Counted from the first letter of the stretch, positions 25,593-34,461 are shown. The stretch is DNA of 36,322 nt from Neolewinella aurantiaca (GCF_008014675.1 NZ_VOXD01000045.1:1-36322), one strand, 5' to 3'. Numbers and translations are program-made. Notes: a model not told the origin generated them from the letters alone.

Positions 25593-28580
25593 TTGAATAA
25601 GCTCTACCGCTTCCTTTTTATACTTCTGGCGTTTCAGATCGCCGTCTCCAGTTGTGCTTCCACCAAAAAGCGCGACGACCAGAGTGCCCTTGGTAAGCTC
25701 TGGCACAACATGAACTCCCACTACAACGGCTACTTCAATGCTAAGGAGATCATGACCGAGACCCTGCTCAGTATCGATGAACAGCACGTTGACAATTACA
25801 CCCAACGTTTGGATATGTTCCCCTTTCTGGAACTCGACAATACCAGCAGCGTTACGGAGCAACTCGACATTGCCATCGAGAAAGTTGCAATTGTAGTAAA
25901 GAAGCACCCTTACAGCAACTGGGTAGACGACAGCTACCTGCTCATAGGCCAGGCACAACTCATCAAGCAGGATTATGAAAGTGCCGAAAAGACGCTTCGC
26001 TTCATGGTTACGGAATTTCGGCCCCGACCTACCCGTAAGAAAAGTAAAAAGGCAAGCGGGGAGAGTGACGAGCCGGAAGAAGAATTCGTAAGCCGTCGTA
26101 ACGTAGAATCCAATCCGGCCCAAGACATAAAGGATCGCCTACGGGCGCGCAAAGACGCCCAGAAAGAGCGCAAAAAGCTGAGCAAGGAACGCCAGAAGGC
26201 CGCAAAAGAACGTAAAAAACAAAGGGAGAAAGAACGCAAAGCCCGCATCCGGGCCCGCAAAAAGGGCATCAAGCTCGCGCCCGTTTCCAGCAAGACGGAT
26301 ACTTCGGCTGTAACCGGACTCGAAAACGAGCCGGAAGAAGACCCCGAAGAAGAACTCGGACCAATTGGGATGATTTCTATCTTCAACCAGGCAAGTAATC
26401 TCGGCGGAGGAGAAGCATACGGAAAGAAATCCGGCAGCTACATGCTCAAGCACCGCCCTGCCTTCCAGGAGGGCCGCCTGTGGCTTGCGTGGACCCTGGT
26501 GAAGAGAGACAACTTCGATCAGGCCCAGATCATCCTTGAGGATATGCGCGCCAACCGTGGCACCTTTCCGGACATCCGACGTAAGGCCATGGCGGTACAA
26601 GCTTTCCTTTACCTCGAGCAAGGCAAATTCGAAGAAGCCATTCCTTACCTTGAGGAAGCAGCCGAAGTTGCGGAGTCACGCAACGAACGTGCCCGCTACT
26701 ATTACATTGCCGGTCAGCTTTACCAGGAGCTTGGCCAGCCTTCCGGCGCAGCCGGAGCTTTTGAAAAAACCATTGCGGCCCGCCCTGACTACGAGCTGGA
26801 ACTCGGTGCTCGCCTTAATCTGGCGCAAAACAGTTTCCTGAGTGGTACCGGATCTGCCGCCGACGCCCTGAAAAAGCTCGAGCGCATGGCTAAAGAGGAT
26901 AAAAACATTCCGTACGAAAGCCAGATTTACTTCTCCATGGCTGCCGTCGCCCTTAAGAGTGGCGATCAGGAAGCTGGTGCACAGTACCTTCAGATGTCTC
27001 TCTCCAGTCCTTCTGCCGGCTCAGTTCAACGCACCGAAGCTTACAGCCTCCTGGGAGACCTCGCTTACAACGAAGATGATTTCCTCTCCGCTAAACTCTA
27101 CTACGACACCACGCTGACCGTAATGGACAAAGGCGATTTCCGCTACGATGCAATAGAAGGGCGCCGAGACCAACTGACCGGTATTGCGGATGCACTCACA
27201 GACATCGAGGTGAAGGACAGCCTTCTTCGTATCGGAATGCTGCCAGAGCCTGAGCGTGAAAAGTGGGCGGCGAATCTGTTCGAACAGCGACGCCAGGCAT
27301 CTATCCGGCCAACAACCCCGATTGCCAGCAACAGCCGGGGTTCTGCCGGCGGCTCCGCACTAAGCACCAGCAGTTTCTGGGCCTACAGCAGCCAGGCCAT
27401 TAAACGGGGCAAACGCGATTTCGAGCGAACCTGGGGCGAACGGCCTCTCACCGACAACTGGCGGCGCAGCCGCCGCACCGGCGATATTTTTGAAGATGAT
27501 GGCGACGGAGGCAGCAGCTCCCCCACCGAAGAAGTGACCATCGTTACCGAAGACGAAATCACTAAGCTCCTCGAAGGAATCCCGACAACGGAAGCCGAAC
27601 AGAACACCATGACCATCCAGCAGGCTACCAACTGGTTCAACCTCGGTCGTGAGTATCGAGACCAGCTCGACAACAGCCCCAAAGCTCTTAGTGCGTTCGA
27701 AACGCTGAACAATCGTTACCCTAACGCTAACGGCGAAGCCGAAAGCTGGTACTACCAATACCTGATCCACAAGGAGAACGGTAACACCGCCAAAGCACAG
27801 GAATTTGCAACCAAGCTAAAAAGCCGTTACAATGGTTCCAAATACGAGAAGCTGTCCAATGACCCCAGCTACGCAGCAACGCTCATGGCCGATGAGAACA
27901 AACTTGTCCGGGAGTACGAAACGGCCTATCGTGCTTTCGAACAAGGCGATTACAACACCGCCCACGAAATGGCCGTCAAAGGTCGTGCCACCCTGCTCGG
28001 GAAGCACCCGTTGAAAGCGCGGTATGCTCTTTTGCTCGCCATGACTACGGGTAACACCCAGGGACGACAAGCTTACATCAATGCCCTTCGTCAGGTTGTT
28101 TCTCAGTTCGACAACACCCCGGAACAAACCCGTGCGAAAGAAATCCTTCGCCTTCTCGGAGAGTCCGGAGCTCGTCTCCCCGGACAGACTTCAGCCTCGG
28201 CGGCTTCCGGCGGCTTCAAGGAAAGCATGGATGAGCTTCATTACCTGCTCATCGTTTTCAACGATGAAGACACCGATCTCAATGCAGCTAAAATCAAAGT
28301 TGCTGAGTTCAATAATAAGTACAACAAGATGGACCGCCTGCGGGTAACCAATGTCTACCTGGGTACCGGCAACAAGACCCCCGTGCTTGTTATCCGCCGC
28401 ATTAAATCCGGCGAGCTCGCTATGAAATACGTTAACAACGCTATTGAACGCGAAAAGGAATTTCTTAATGCTGGTGTATTCGATTACGATGTTTACGCAG
28501 TATCACAAAGTAATTACCGCGAAGTACTGAAGGCACGCTCCGTGGAAAGTTACCGGGAATGGTTCAAGGAAAACTATTAA
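25593..28580 (+). CDS. porW: T9SS-associated TPR lipoprotein, PorW/SprE-like
   Basis: 995 residues. A TTG start at 25593 gives a lipoprotein signal (MNKLYRFLFILLAFQIAVSSC, Cys21); a stop at 25578-25580 excludes longer forms. The early segment NSHYNGYFNAKEIM and HPYSNWVDDSYLLIGQAQL match PorW/SprE proteins, which support T9SS function and gliding. TPR-like helices recur (e.g. ARYYYIAGQLYQELGQPSGA, ~365-390). A charged insert at ~150-250 is rich in KERKK repeats and acidic stretches. The C-terminus (LHYLLIVFNDEDTDLNAAKI, YDVYAVSQSNYREVLKARSV) also fits the family. The T9SS client at 13109-17479 gives a plausible substrate. The family call is by motif memory, without a search. Confidence 0.78.
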   Translation: MNKLYRFLFILLAFQIAVSSCASTKKRDDQSALGKLWHNMNSHYNGYFNAKEIMTETLLSIDEQHVDNYTQRLDMFPFLELDNTSSVTEQLDIAIEKVAIVVKKHPYSNWVDDSYLLIGQAQLIKQDYESAEKTLRFMVTEFRPRPTRKKSKKASGESDEPEEEFVSRRNVESNPAQDIKDRLRARKDAQKERKKLSKERQKAAKERKKQREKERKARIRARKKGIKLAPVSSKTDTSAVTGLENEPEEDPEEELGPIGMISIFNQASNLGGGEAYGKKSGSYMLKHRPAFQEGRLWLAWTLVKRDNFDQAQIILEDMRANRGTFPDIRRKAMAVQAFLYLEQGKFEEAIPYLEEAAEVAESRNERARYYYIAGQLYQELGQPSGAAGAFEKTIAARPDYELELGARLNLAQNSFLSGTGSAADALKKLERMAKEDKNIPYESQIYFSMAAVALKSGDQEAGAQYLQMSLSSPSAGSVQRTEAYSLLGDLAYNEDDFLSAKLYYDTTLTVMDKGDFRYDAIEGRRDQLTGIADALTDIEVKDSLLRIGMLPEPEREKWAANLFEQRRQASIRPTTPIASNSRGSAGGSALSTSSFWAYSSQAIKRGKRDFERTWGERPLTDNWRRSRRTGDIFEDDGDGGSSSPTEEVTIVTEDEITKLLEGIPTTEAEQNTMTIQQATNWFNLGREYRDQLDNSPKALSAFETLNNRYPNANGEAESWYYQYLIHKENGNTAKAQEFATKLKSRYNGSKYEKLSNDPSYAATLMADENKLVREYETAYRAFEQGDYNTAHEMAVKGRATLLGKHPLKARYALLLAMTTGNTQGRQAYINALRQVVSQFDNTPEQTRAKEILRLLGESGARLPGQTSASAASGGFKESMDELHYLLIVFNDEDTDLNAAKIKVAEFNNKYNKMDRLRVTNVYLGTGNKTPVLVIRRIKSGELAMKYVNNAIEREKEFLNAGVFDYDVYAVSQSNYREVLKARSVESYREWFKENY

Positions 28581-28610
28581 GTACCAATTCCTAACTGAGG
28601 AAAAGCTGTT

Positions 28611-28638
28611 CCTGGCAATCCGACCGCGGGTTGCCAGG
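28611..28638 (+). repeat. Small hairpin after the porW-like gene
   Basis: CCTGGCAA pairs with TTGCCAGG over a 12-nt loop, 30 bp after the stop, with no T-run. Possibly an mRNA 3' structure. Confidence 0.4.
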
Positions 28639-28728
28639 CAGCACGCCAACTGAAAGTAAGCCGACGAACAAACCGGCCCCGGGCCCGGCTCCCTTTCGCC
28701 CCTGCCGTAACACGGCAACGGAAAAAAC

Positions 28729-28764
28729 AAAGAGCCGCTACGAAGTGAATCGTAGCGGCTCTTT
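28729..28764. terminator. Bidirectional terminator between porW-like and rplI
   Basis: AAAGAGCCGCTACGA pairs perfectly with TCGTAGCGGCTCTTT over a 6-nt loop; A-run before and TTT after serve both converging genes. Confidence 0.9.
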
Positions 28765-28792
28765 ATAATTTAGCTTGAAGCTGAGTTCAGGA

Positions 28793-29239
28793 TTAGTCCT
28801 GAGCAACTTCCATTTCCATTTCCTGGATAACCTGCGAGTGCAGTTTCAGGGTCAGGGTGTAAGTGCCAAGCTCTTTCACATCCTCGGGAAGGATGATCTT
28901 CTTGCGCTCAATTTCTACTTCGAATTGTTCCATCAGGTGGTTCTTAACCTGAAGCTGCGTGATGGAACCGAAGATACGGCCGCTGGTACCAGCCTTAGCG
29001 CCAACCTTCAGAGTCTTCCCTTTCAGCTTAGCCGCGATGGCCTGGTATACATCGAGTTTCTTCTGCTCCTGCGCTTCTTCGCGGCGGATCATCTCATTCA
29101 GACGGCCCATGTTAGAGTCGTTTGCGATGATGGCCAGGCCACGGGGAAGAAGGTAGTTGCGTCCGAAGCCGCTTTTTACTGTGATTACTTCGTGCTTGTC
29201 GCCGACTTTGTCGACGTCTTTCAGCATAATTACCTGCAT
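28793..29239 (-). CDS. rplI: Ribosomal protein bL9
   Basis: 148 residues, normal length. N-terminal signature MQVIMLKDVDKVGDKHEVITVKSGFGRNYLLPRGLA is diagnostic, followed by the long connecting helix (REEAQEQKKLDVYQAIAAKL) and the C-terminal domain. Last gene of the rpsF-rpsR-rplI operon, ending just before a bidirectional terminator. It is separated from rpsR by 132 bp, unusually far, containing an inverted repeat (29316-29363). Confidence 0.98.
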   Translation of the reverse strand: MQVIMLKDVDKVGDKHEVITVKSGFGRNYLLPRGLAIIANDSNMGRLNEMIRREEAQEQKKLDVYQAIAAKLKGKTLKVGAKAGTSGRIFGSITQLQVKNHLMEQFEVEIERKKIILPEDVKELGTYTLTLKLHSQVIQEMEMEVAQD

Positions 29240-29315
29240 TGTAAATTATGTTGTCCCACTCTTTTGGGGCGGTGCCCCTTTGAGGAGGTGGTTAGGAAAA
29301 GTTAGAAACCAGGAA

Positions 29316-29363
29316 TTAGAGAACTAGGAACTAGAAATTGGCTCTCTAATTCCTAGTTCTCTA
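29316..29363. repeat. Inverted repeat between rpsR and rplI
   Basis: TAGAGAACTAGGAACTAGA pairs with TCTAATTCCTAGTTCTCTA (one mismatch) over a 9-nt loop. The surrounding 29295-29378 is built from repeated CTAG-containing words. It may reduce transcription into rplI or be an insertion remnant. Confidence 0.6.
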
Positions 29364-29371
29364 GTTTCTAG

Positions 29372-29638
29372 TTACTTTAAAAGGTCCGTCAGGTACGGAA
29401 GCATCGCAAGGTGGCGTGCACGCTTGATAGCGTTACCGACTTTGCGTTGGTACTTGAGGGAGTTACCGGTAATACGGCGTGGAAGGATCTTGCCCTGCTC
29501 GTTCACGAAAGTGAGGAGGAAGTCAGGATCTTTGTAGTCGATGTACTTGATGCCGTAGCGCTTGAAGCGGCAGTACTTCTTTTTACGTCCACCAATCTTA
29601 GGATTGGAAAGGAACTTGATATCGTCTCTAGAAGCCAT
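29372..29638 (-). CDS. rpsR: Ribosomal protein bS18
   Basis: 88 residues. The core motifs are those of S18: [34 protein letters not shown] and [13 protein letters not shown] at the C-terminus. It binds S6 in the platform of the 30S subunit. Second gene of the rpsF-rpsR-rplI operon, 37 bp after rpsF. Confidence 0.98.
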   Translation of the reverse strand: MASRDDIKFLSNPKIGGRKKKYCRFKRYGIKYIDYKDPDFLLTFVNEQGKILPRRITGNSLKYQRKVGNAIKRARHLAMLPYLTDLLK

Positions 29639-29675
29639 GATAGGATCTTTTTAACGGTTATTGAATGGGATTGGG

Positions 29676-30146
29676 TTACTCTTCTTCCTTGAAGCTTTCA
29701 GCGTCGCCGGATGGCACACCAGAAATGGATGGAGAGTCAGCTTTCTTGCGGCTGATGCCGTGGGCAGCTGGTTCGGTCTTCGCGGGCTTTTCCTGCTTAT
29801 GACGCTTAGCTTTGCCGATCTTACCGGCACGCTTGTCAGCGTTGTACTGAACGCCGTACTTGTCCAGGCTCACCGTGAGGAAGCGCAGGATGCGCTCGTC
29901 GCGACGAAGGGCAAGTTCGTAGTCTTTGAGGAAAGCACCGTTCGGAGCGGTGTATTCAATGCTGTAGTAGATACCGTTGCTGCGGCGGTTGATGTCGTAA
30001 GCCAGCGTGCGCAGGCCCATCTCGTCAACGAAGACGATTTCACAACCTTGCTTCTGCAGGTTATCTACATACGTCTGAGCCGTCGTCTTGATATCTTCGG
30101 TCGACAGCACTGGATCTACGATAAAAGTAGTCTCGTAATTTCTCAT
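29676..30146 (-). CDS. rpsF: Ribosomal protein bS6
   Basis: 156 residues. The S6 fold is clear: MRNYETTFIVDPVLSTEDI, then LAYDINRRSNGIYYSIEYTA and DYELALRRDERILRFLTV. It has a charged tail (~110-156, Lys-rich then Ser/Glu-rich), longer than in E. coli. First gene of the operon; the promoter at 30221-30252 gives a leader of about 70 nt, in which S6:S18 feedback could act as in other bacteria, but no specific RNA motif was established here. Confidence 0.97.
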   Translation of the reverse strand: MRNYETTFIVDPVLSTEDIKTTAQTYVDNLQKQGCEIVFVDEMGLRTLAYDINRRSNGIYYSIEYTAPNGAFLKDYELALRRDERILRFLTVSLDKYGVQYNADKRAGKIGKAKRHKQEKPAKTEPAAHGISRKKADSPSISGVPSGDAESFKEEE

Positions 30147-30220
30147 ATGGATCAGTCGTAATGAGGGGTTAAAAAGAGGGTGAAGTGCTTGAGCCTGAGC
30201 GGGTCAGTCTTAAGCGGCTG

Positions 30221-30252
30221 CAAAGGTACGGTGTTTTTGTGAAAGAGACAAA
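30221..30252 (-). promoter_or_regulatory. Promoter of rpsF-rpsR-rplI
   Basis: Minus-strand TTTG (30249-30252), exactly 20 nt, then TACCTTTG (30221-30228): a full match to the Bacteroidota -33/-7 consensus. This is the best promoter in the window. Confidence 0.85.
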
Positions 30253-30317
30253 GTATTTCCGTATGTCTATTAGGGCTCTTACGCAGGTGCGATGCGAAGC
30301 ATTAAGGCAATGTCGAT

Positions 30318-30353
30318 TAGTCCGCCAGGTTGGCTCAATATTGCTGCGGACTA
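30318..30353 (-). terminator. Hairpin after the TonB-receptor-like gene
   Basis: TAGTCCGC pairs with GCGGACTA over a 20-nt loop, 5 bp beyond the stop of the minus-strand gene. There is no T-run, so this is a weak call. Confidence 0.35.
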
Positions 30354-30357
30354 TTCT

Positions 30358-32997
30358 CTAAAAGGTCTTCACCACCTCGGCATACACTGTCCTGGGTCGT
30401 AAACGGTATTCTCGCTGATAACGCTGAAACGTTCCGATGCTAAGCGTTTCTACCTTAGCATTGTTGAGTAGATTTCGTCCTCCAACACTAATAGTTATGT
30501 CGGGACGTTCGATGTCCCAAATAACTTCCACGTCAAGTAAATTGATCGGCTGCTCTCCGCCCAACTGGGGAAATATTGTCCGGTAGGTAAGCTCGAACCT
30601 TGAGTTTTCGCCAGCCATTACATTAACCTCCTGCCGGGTCTCCAGTTGGTGCTGGACCAATTTACCATCCAGTACAAAGTTACTAAAAGCACTAACCTCC
30701 GCTTTATTGCTAAACCTCAGCCATTTAGTTAAGATTGTATTCGCCCCTAGAGAAATTTTTTGCAAGATGGAGGTGCTCGTAAATACTGCTTCGTTGAGCT
30801 CCAAAATAGACTGAAACCGAGACCAGTCGTAGCTCAACTTAAAATAAGCTTTCCACTTTTCAACGTATTTGTGAGTGTTGGCGGATAGCCTGATGGAATT
30901 GCTCTTAGCACCAGCTACCAAATTCTCGATCTGAATAAATCCATCCGAAGAGAATGACGACCGAACTCCGTTGAGCGACTCTGAATAGTTCACAGTAACA
31001 CCATAACCGAACTGAGTGTAGTTATTAGAATGTCGATAAGTGACGCCAACCGAGTTATTCCGAATTAGGTAAGCAGAGTCCAGACTTTGCCGTAGTACAG
31101 AATTACTAATCAGGATCGCATCCTTTATGAGCTGCTCTGGAGTTGTTGGCACCAGCGTTGATCTTCCATGAATACGGACCGAGCCACGTCTGCCGATTTT
31201 TCCCTGAACACCAAAAGCCGGAAGGATAGTATTTCGTACAACAAACTTAACACCTGAACCATCATTGAGCAAGAAACGAGATGCTTTCACGGTTGCGTTC
31301 CATTTCATCTTCCCGGCTGTCCCTCCAAGGCTTGAAGAAACATACAGTTCATTAAAGACGTAAGGGCTGACTAACAAGCTGCCTTCTACGGGCTCTCCAT
31401 ATGCTAGCGATGTCTCAGATCTTACCCTTTGTCTCTCAACACCAGCATTCAAATCTATCTTTACTTCATTTATCCTGCGTAGCAAGCTTACGGACGAAGC
31501 AAAAAAACTACGATCTTGGTTGTACAATTGTTGGAGTTTTTCGCCGTCGCCAGTTAGAAAATCATCGTACACTTCCCCAAAGTAAGTTTGTGACTGGCTT
31601 TGTTCCTCATTTTGATAGTTAGCGATCACCTGTACCGCCGTTTTAGGCGTTAACCGACGAACATATCTTGACATAAAAGCATAATTAAGCCCACCGTTGC
31701 TTGACAGCGTAGACAGAGAATCAGTAGCAGGACTATTTGATTCCGTAAGTTTACTGTTCCAACGTCCACTTTTCGTTTGCCCCGCTACTCCCGCCCTCAC
31801 ATCCAGCCTACTTCTTTCGTCAAAGTAATGCTCGAAATCATTCTGCACCCAGAATTTACCGTAACGATAGTTCCGGTCAGACATCTCTACGAAACTGTCA
31901 ATGCTAAAGGGTAATACATCTTCTCGAAGAGTTTGATTGTCAAACTCATGGGAGTGACCAAATACGTTATATATAATCCTATTTCTGGTCTTTTCTCCCA
32001 GGCTGAACAAAATTGTTTGCGCAGCACCATAATCCTGACTATTCAAGAAATCTCTTTTCAGGAGCAACCCGGGTAGACTTTCCGCAGGTGAGCGAAGAAC
32101 ATTTACACTCTCTGTCAACGAACGGTCACTGGCACCGTTACTTTGGTGAAGTGCTCTGAAACCGGCATCCGACGTCTGGCCGTAATTATTGTAGTCCGAA
32201 AAAAACACGGTTTTCAATTTCTTACCCAACCGGAAAACATTAAGGTTGGCAGCATTGGAACGTGGTGCACCAGTCTGTATTCCAAATTCTCCAAATAAAG
32301 GACGCCTTTTCTCTGGGTCCAGATGTAGATCCAGAGCGAGCTCTCCGGTGCTGTTCAAATCTCCCGTCAATTTATCTGGCTGATGGTTTGTTATGATGTC
32401 TATTTGATCAACCAAATCAGCGGGTACATTTTGAGAAAGAAGCGTATAGTTTTTGTCAAACAAGTCCTCGCCTTCCACCAAGATTCTGTCTAATGGTATA
32501 TTATTGTACTTAATAGCTCCGTTTTCATCAACTTCTACCCCTGGCAGTTTTTCAATTATTTCTTCTATCTTTCTTTCGTTTCCGGTCCGGTAACTTTCCG
32601 TTCGATGAACGATAGTATCGTTTTTTTCAACTCTTGGTAATAAGGAAGCTGAAACCTCAATCTCCTTCAAGCCAATCGCCGATTCCTTCAGTATTATTTT
32701 TAAGGGTTTTAAACCAACTTTCAAAAAAACGGTTGCCCTCCAAGGTTTAAACCCCAAGTAACGCGCCTCTAGGGTTATGGTGTCAGTTTCAGATTTCACC
32801 AAAAAACTAAATCCCCCCTTAATATCCGTAGAAGAAAAACCAATTACCTTTTCGTTGACCCGGGCAATAACCTGAACGCCCGTCAAAAGAGAACCATCTT
32901 CCTGAGTTACTTCTCCCTGTATATTCTGGGCCCTCGAAAAGCCACTTAAGCACACTAAATAAATCAGTAGAATTAAGCATTGAGCTTTAAACTTCAT
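30358..32997 (-). CDS. TonB-dependent-receptor-like outer-membrane protein with regulatory-like N-domain
   Basis: 879 residues with signal peptide (MKFKAQCLILLIYLVCLSGFSRA). Residues ~24-110 form a CarboxypepD_reg-like Ig fold (IQGEVTQEDGSLLTGVQVIA). A plug-like domain follows (~120-205: GNERKIEEIIEKLPGVEVDENG, ILVEGEDLFDKNYTLL). The rest alternates in the pattern of beta-barrel strands. No TonB box was identified at the N-terminus. It belongs to the plug-containing proteins that accompany GLPGLI genes in Bacteroidota, whose substrate is unknown. It follows the GLPGLI gene by 9 bp, in one operon. Base composition is clearly more AT-rich than in the ribosomal operon next to it. Confidence 0.85.
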   Translation of the reverse strand: MKFKAQCLILLIYLVCLSGFSRAQNIQGEVTQEDGSLLTGVQVIARVNEKVIGFSSTDIKGGFSFLVKSETDTITLEARYLGFKPWRATVFLKVGLKPLKIILKESAIGLKEIEVSASLLPRVEKNDTIVHRTESYRTGNERKIEEIIEKLPGVEVDENGAIKYNNIPLDRILVEGEDLFDKNYTLLSQNVPADLVDQIDIITNHQPDKLTGDLNSTGELALDLHLDPEKRRPLFGEFGIQTGAPRSNAANLNVFRLGKKLKTVFFSDYNNYGQTSDAGFRALHQSNGASDRSLTESVNVLRSPAESLPGLLLKRDFLNSQDYGAAQTILFSLGEKTRNRIIYNVFGHSHEFDNQTLREDVLPFSIDSFVEMSDRNYRYGKFWVQNDFEHYFDERSRLDVRAGVAGQTKSGRWNSKLTESNSPATDSLSTLSSNGGLNYAFMSRYVRRLTPKTAVQVIANYQNEEQSQSQTYFGEVYDDFLTGDGEKLQQLYNQDRSFFASSVSLLRRINEVKIDLNAGVERQRVRSETSLAYGEPVEGSLLVSPYVFNELYVSSSLGGTAGKMKWNATVKASRFLLNDGSGVKFVVRNTILPAFGVQGKIGRRGSVRIHGRSTLVPTTPEQLIKDAILISNSVLRQSLDSAYLIRNNSVGVTYRHSNNYTQFGYGVTVNYSESLNGVRSSFSSDGFIQIENLVAGAKSNSIRLSANTHKYVEKWKAYFKLSYDWSRFQSILELNEAVFTSTSILQKISLGANTILTKWLRFSNKAEVSAFSNFVLDGKLVQHQLETRQEVNVMAGENSRFELTYRTIFPQLGGEQPINLLDVEVIWDIERPDITISVGGRNLLNNAKVETLSIGTFQRYQREYRLRPRTVYAEVVKTF

Positions 32998-33006
32998 TAC
33001 TAGCTA

Positions 33007-33786
33007 TTATTTCGTTACTTCTAAGAAACTCGATTCGTCAAATGAAACTTCACTGGTTAAGGACCCATTTGCACGAACAGCTATGCTTTCCATCCAGGAT
33101 TTTAATTTATTACGCATGAGGTCGTAGAATTCATCATTCGTTACTATTCTCCGTCCAGAAGGCTCAGCTATTAATTTAACATCACGTTCGCTCAATTCAG
33201 TTATAGCGCTGCAAACCCAGTTAAAATCATCTTCTGAGTCTTGCACTTCCAAAATAATTCCAGGAAGTCCGGAGAATTTCCACGGCCCACCATTAATCGG
33301 AAGGTCGGGTGAAAACCATACTGAGTAGTGCCTTCCTCTAAAATCCGTTGTTGCTTCCATAGTATTGTAAGTTGCAATTGTTTTTTTCTTGCCCGTGAAC
33401 GACCATTTAAATTGAGGGACTTTATCCTCCACAATAAAATCTTCTTGAAAAAAACGAATCTTATTCTTTATTTCTTCATTGGCATAGTCCGTGTAGACGA
33501 AAGAATCACCCTCTTCGGCAAGTTTCATCACCACCTTTTTATTTCCCGCATTGTCAGTATCTTGTTGAATAGAGCGTTCCCCGGAAACTGATATTACGGA
33601 CAATGATTTATTTCTATAAAAATAAACCCGTTCCGGCCTTGCGGAAATTAGTCGACCGTTCCTTTTTTGGGAAAAAATATATTCAACTTTTATTCCATTA
33701 CAGGCCTCTAGATTTTGCCCTATGAGACTTCCACTAAAAAGAATAATTCCTAAAGCAAGAATAGTCACAGTTGATCGATATATCAT
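33007..33786 (-). CDS. GLPGLI-family secreted protein
   Basis: 259 residues with a signal peptide (MIYRSTVTILALGIILFSGSLIGQ). The family motif appears as GGPWKFSGLPGIILEV (~165-180), preceded by YSVWFSPDLPIN. GLPGLI proteins (function unknown) are secreted or periplasmic Bacteroidota proteins often encoded next to TonB-receptor-like genes, as here. A hairpin (33808-33834) lies just upstream of the start, after the small secreted protein gene. Confidence 0.88.
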   Translation of the reverse strand: MIYRSTVTILALGIILFSGSLIGQNLEACNGIKVEYIFSQKRNGRLISARPERVYFYRNKSLSVISVSGERSIQQDTDNAGNKKVVMKLAEEGDSFVYTDYANEEIKNKIRFFQEDFIVEDKVPQFKWSFTGKKKTIATYNTMEATTDFRGRHYSVWFSPDLPINGGPWKFSGLPGIILEVQDSEDDFNWVCSAITELSERDVKLIAEPSGRRIVTNDEFYDLMRNKLKSWMESIAVRANGSLTSEVSFDESSFLEVTK

Positions 33787-33807
33787 GTTTTTTTATTTAG
33801 AAGACTG

Positions 33808-33834
33808 GGAGCCGGACCAGGCTGGTCCGGCTCC
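33808..33834. repeat. Strong hairpin between the small secreted protein and GLPGLI genes
   Basis: GGAGCCGGACCA pairs perfectly with TGGTCCGGCTCC over a 3-nt loop. On the minus strand no U-run follows, so it may be an mRNA-stabilising or processing structure, or a partial terminator giving more of the first gene's product. Confidence 0.7.
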
Positions 33835-33887
33835 TTTGATCTAGGTCTTAAAATAAACCATAAGTATGGTTCAGAACTGGGTTCTAT

Positions 33888-34229
33888 TTAATCGACACAC
33901 ACCAAGCGACATGCAGCTTCGTTCAGTGCTTCCTCTAAAGCATCGGCGGCTTCTTTTGCCGTCTCTCCACATCCAGTAGCAGTCACGGTAGTACCCACCG
34001 TAATGGGTCCTACTTGAATCTCCCCGGAAATCTGTGCCTCATAACAGATTCGTTCGTCTTCTGACAGATAAAAAAAGGAGGGCACCGCTACGTTATTGAC
34101 ACACACTTCGACGGAATTATCATTCGTGAAAATTTCAGTGGTGATACAATCGGATGAAAGATCGGTTTCCGCACTCAAAGGCGAAACAAAACCTAGCAAC
34201 AAAGAAAACAATAGTAAACTAAACTTCAC
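33888..34229 (-). CDS. Small secreted six-cysteine protein
   Basis: 113 residues from a GTG start (MKFSLLLFSLLLGFVSPLSA signal peptide, cleavage near Ala20). The mature ~93 residues hold six cysteines (28, 43, 62, 87, 107, 111), enough for three disulfides. The C-terminal third (AKEAADALEEALNEAACRLV) should be an amphipathic helix. No family recognised. It is the first gene of an apparent operon with GLPGLI and TonB-receptor-like genes, separated from them by a hairpin. A promoter box abuts its start and a run of ten C lies 86 bp upstream. It could be a substrate, ligand or structural partner of the outer-membrane protein; this is inference. Confidence 0.65.
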   Translation of the reverse strand: MKFSLLLFSLLLGFVSPLSAETDLSSDCITTEIFTNDNSVEVCVNNVAVPSFFYLSEDERICYEAQISGEIQVGPITVGTTVTATGCGETAKEAADALEEALNEAACRLVCVD

Positions 34230-34231
34230 AA

Positions 34232-34239
34232 CAAAAGTA
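34232..34239 (-). promoter_or_regulatory. TAnnTTTG (-7) box of the small secreted protein operon
   Basis: Minus-strand TACTTTTG, two nt before the GTG start, predicting a leaderless mRNA, or that translation starts elsewhere. No -33 element seen. Confidence 0.45.
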
Positions 34240-34315
34240 TTGAATGAATAATCCCCATTATTGATTAATGACGGCTGGGAATAATGGTTCCGTATTGCCT
34301 TTGAAGATACAACCT

Positions 34316-34325
34316 CCCCCCCCCC
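34316..34325. repeat. Homopolymer tract of ten C (G on the operon strand)
   Basis: Ten uninterrupted C in otherwise AT-rich intergenic DNA (34240-34461). It lies 86-96 nt upstream of the small secreted protein start, a position and type typical of slippage-prone tracts. Confidence 0.7.
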
Positions 34326-34461
34326 GCGAAGTTCGACAACTTCAAATAAAATTTTGATAAAACAGGACCATTAGCTCCAATCAACTAAAAATCAACACAA
34401 CACCACTTTAAATTTTATTGAAATCAAAAAACACAAAATAAACATGCACAAACAATACAAC

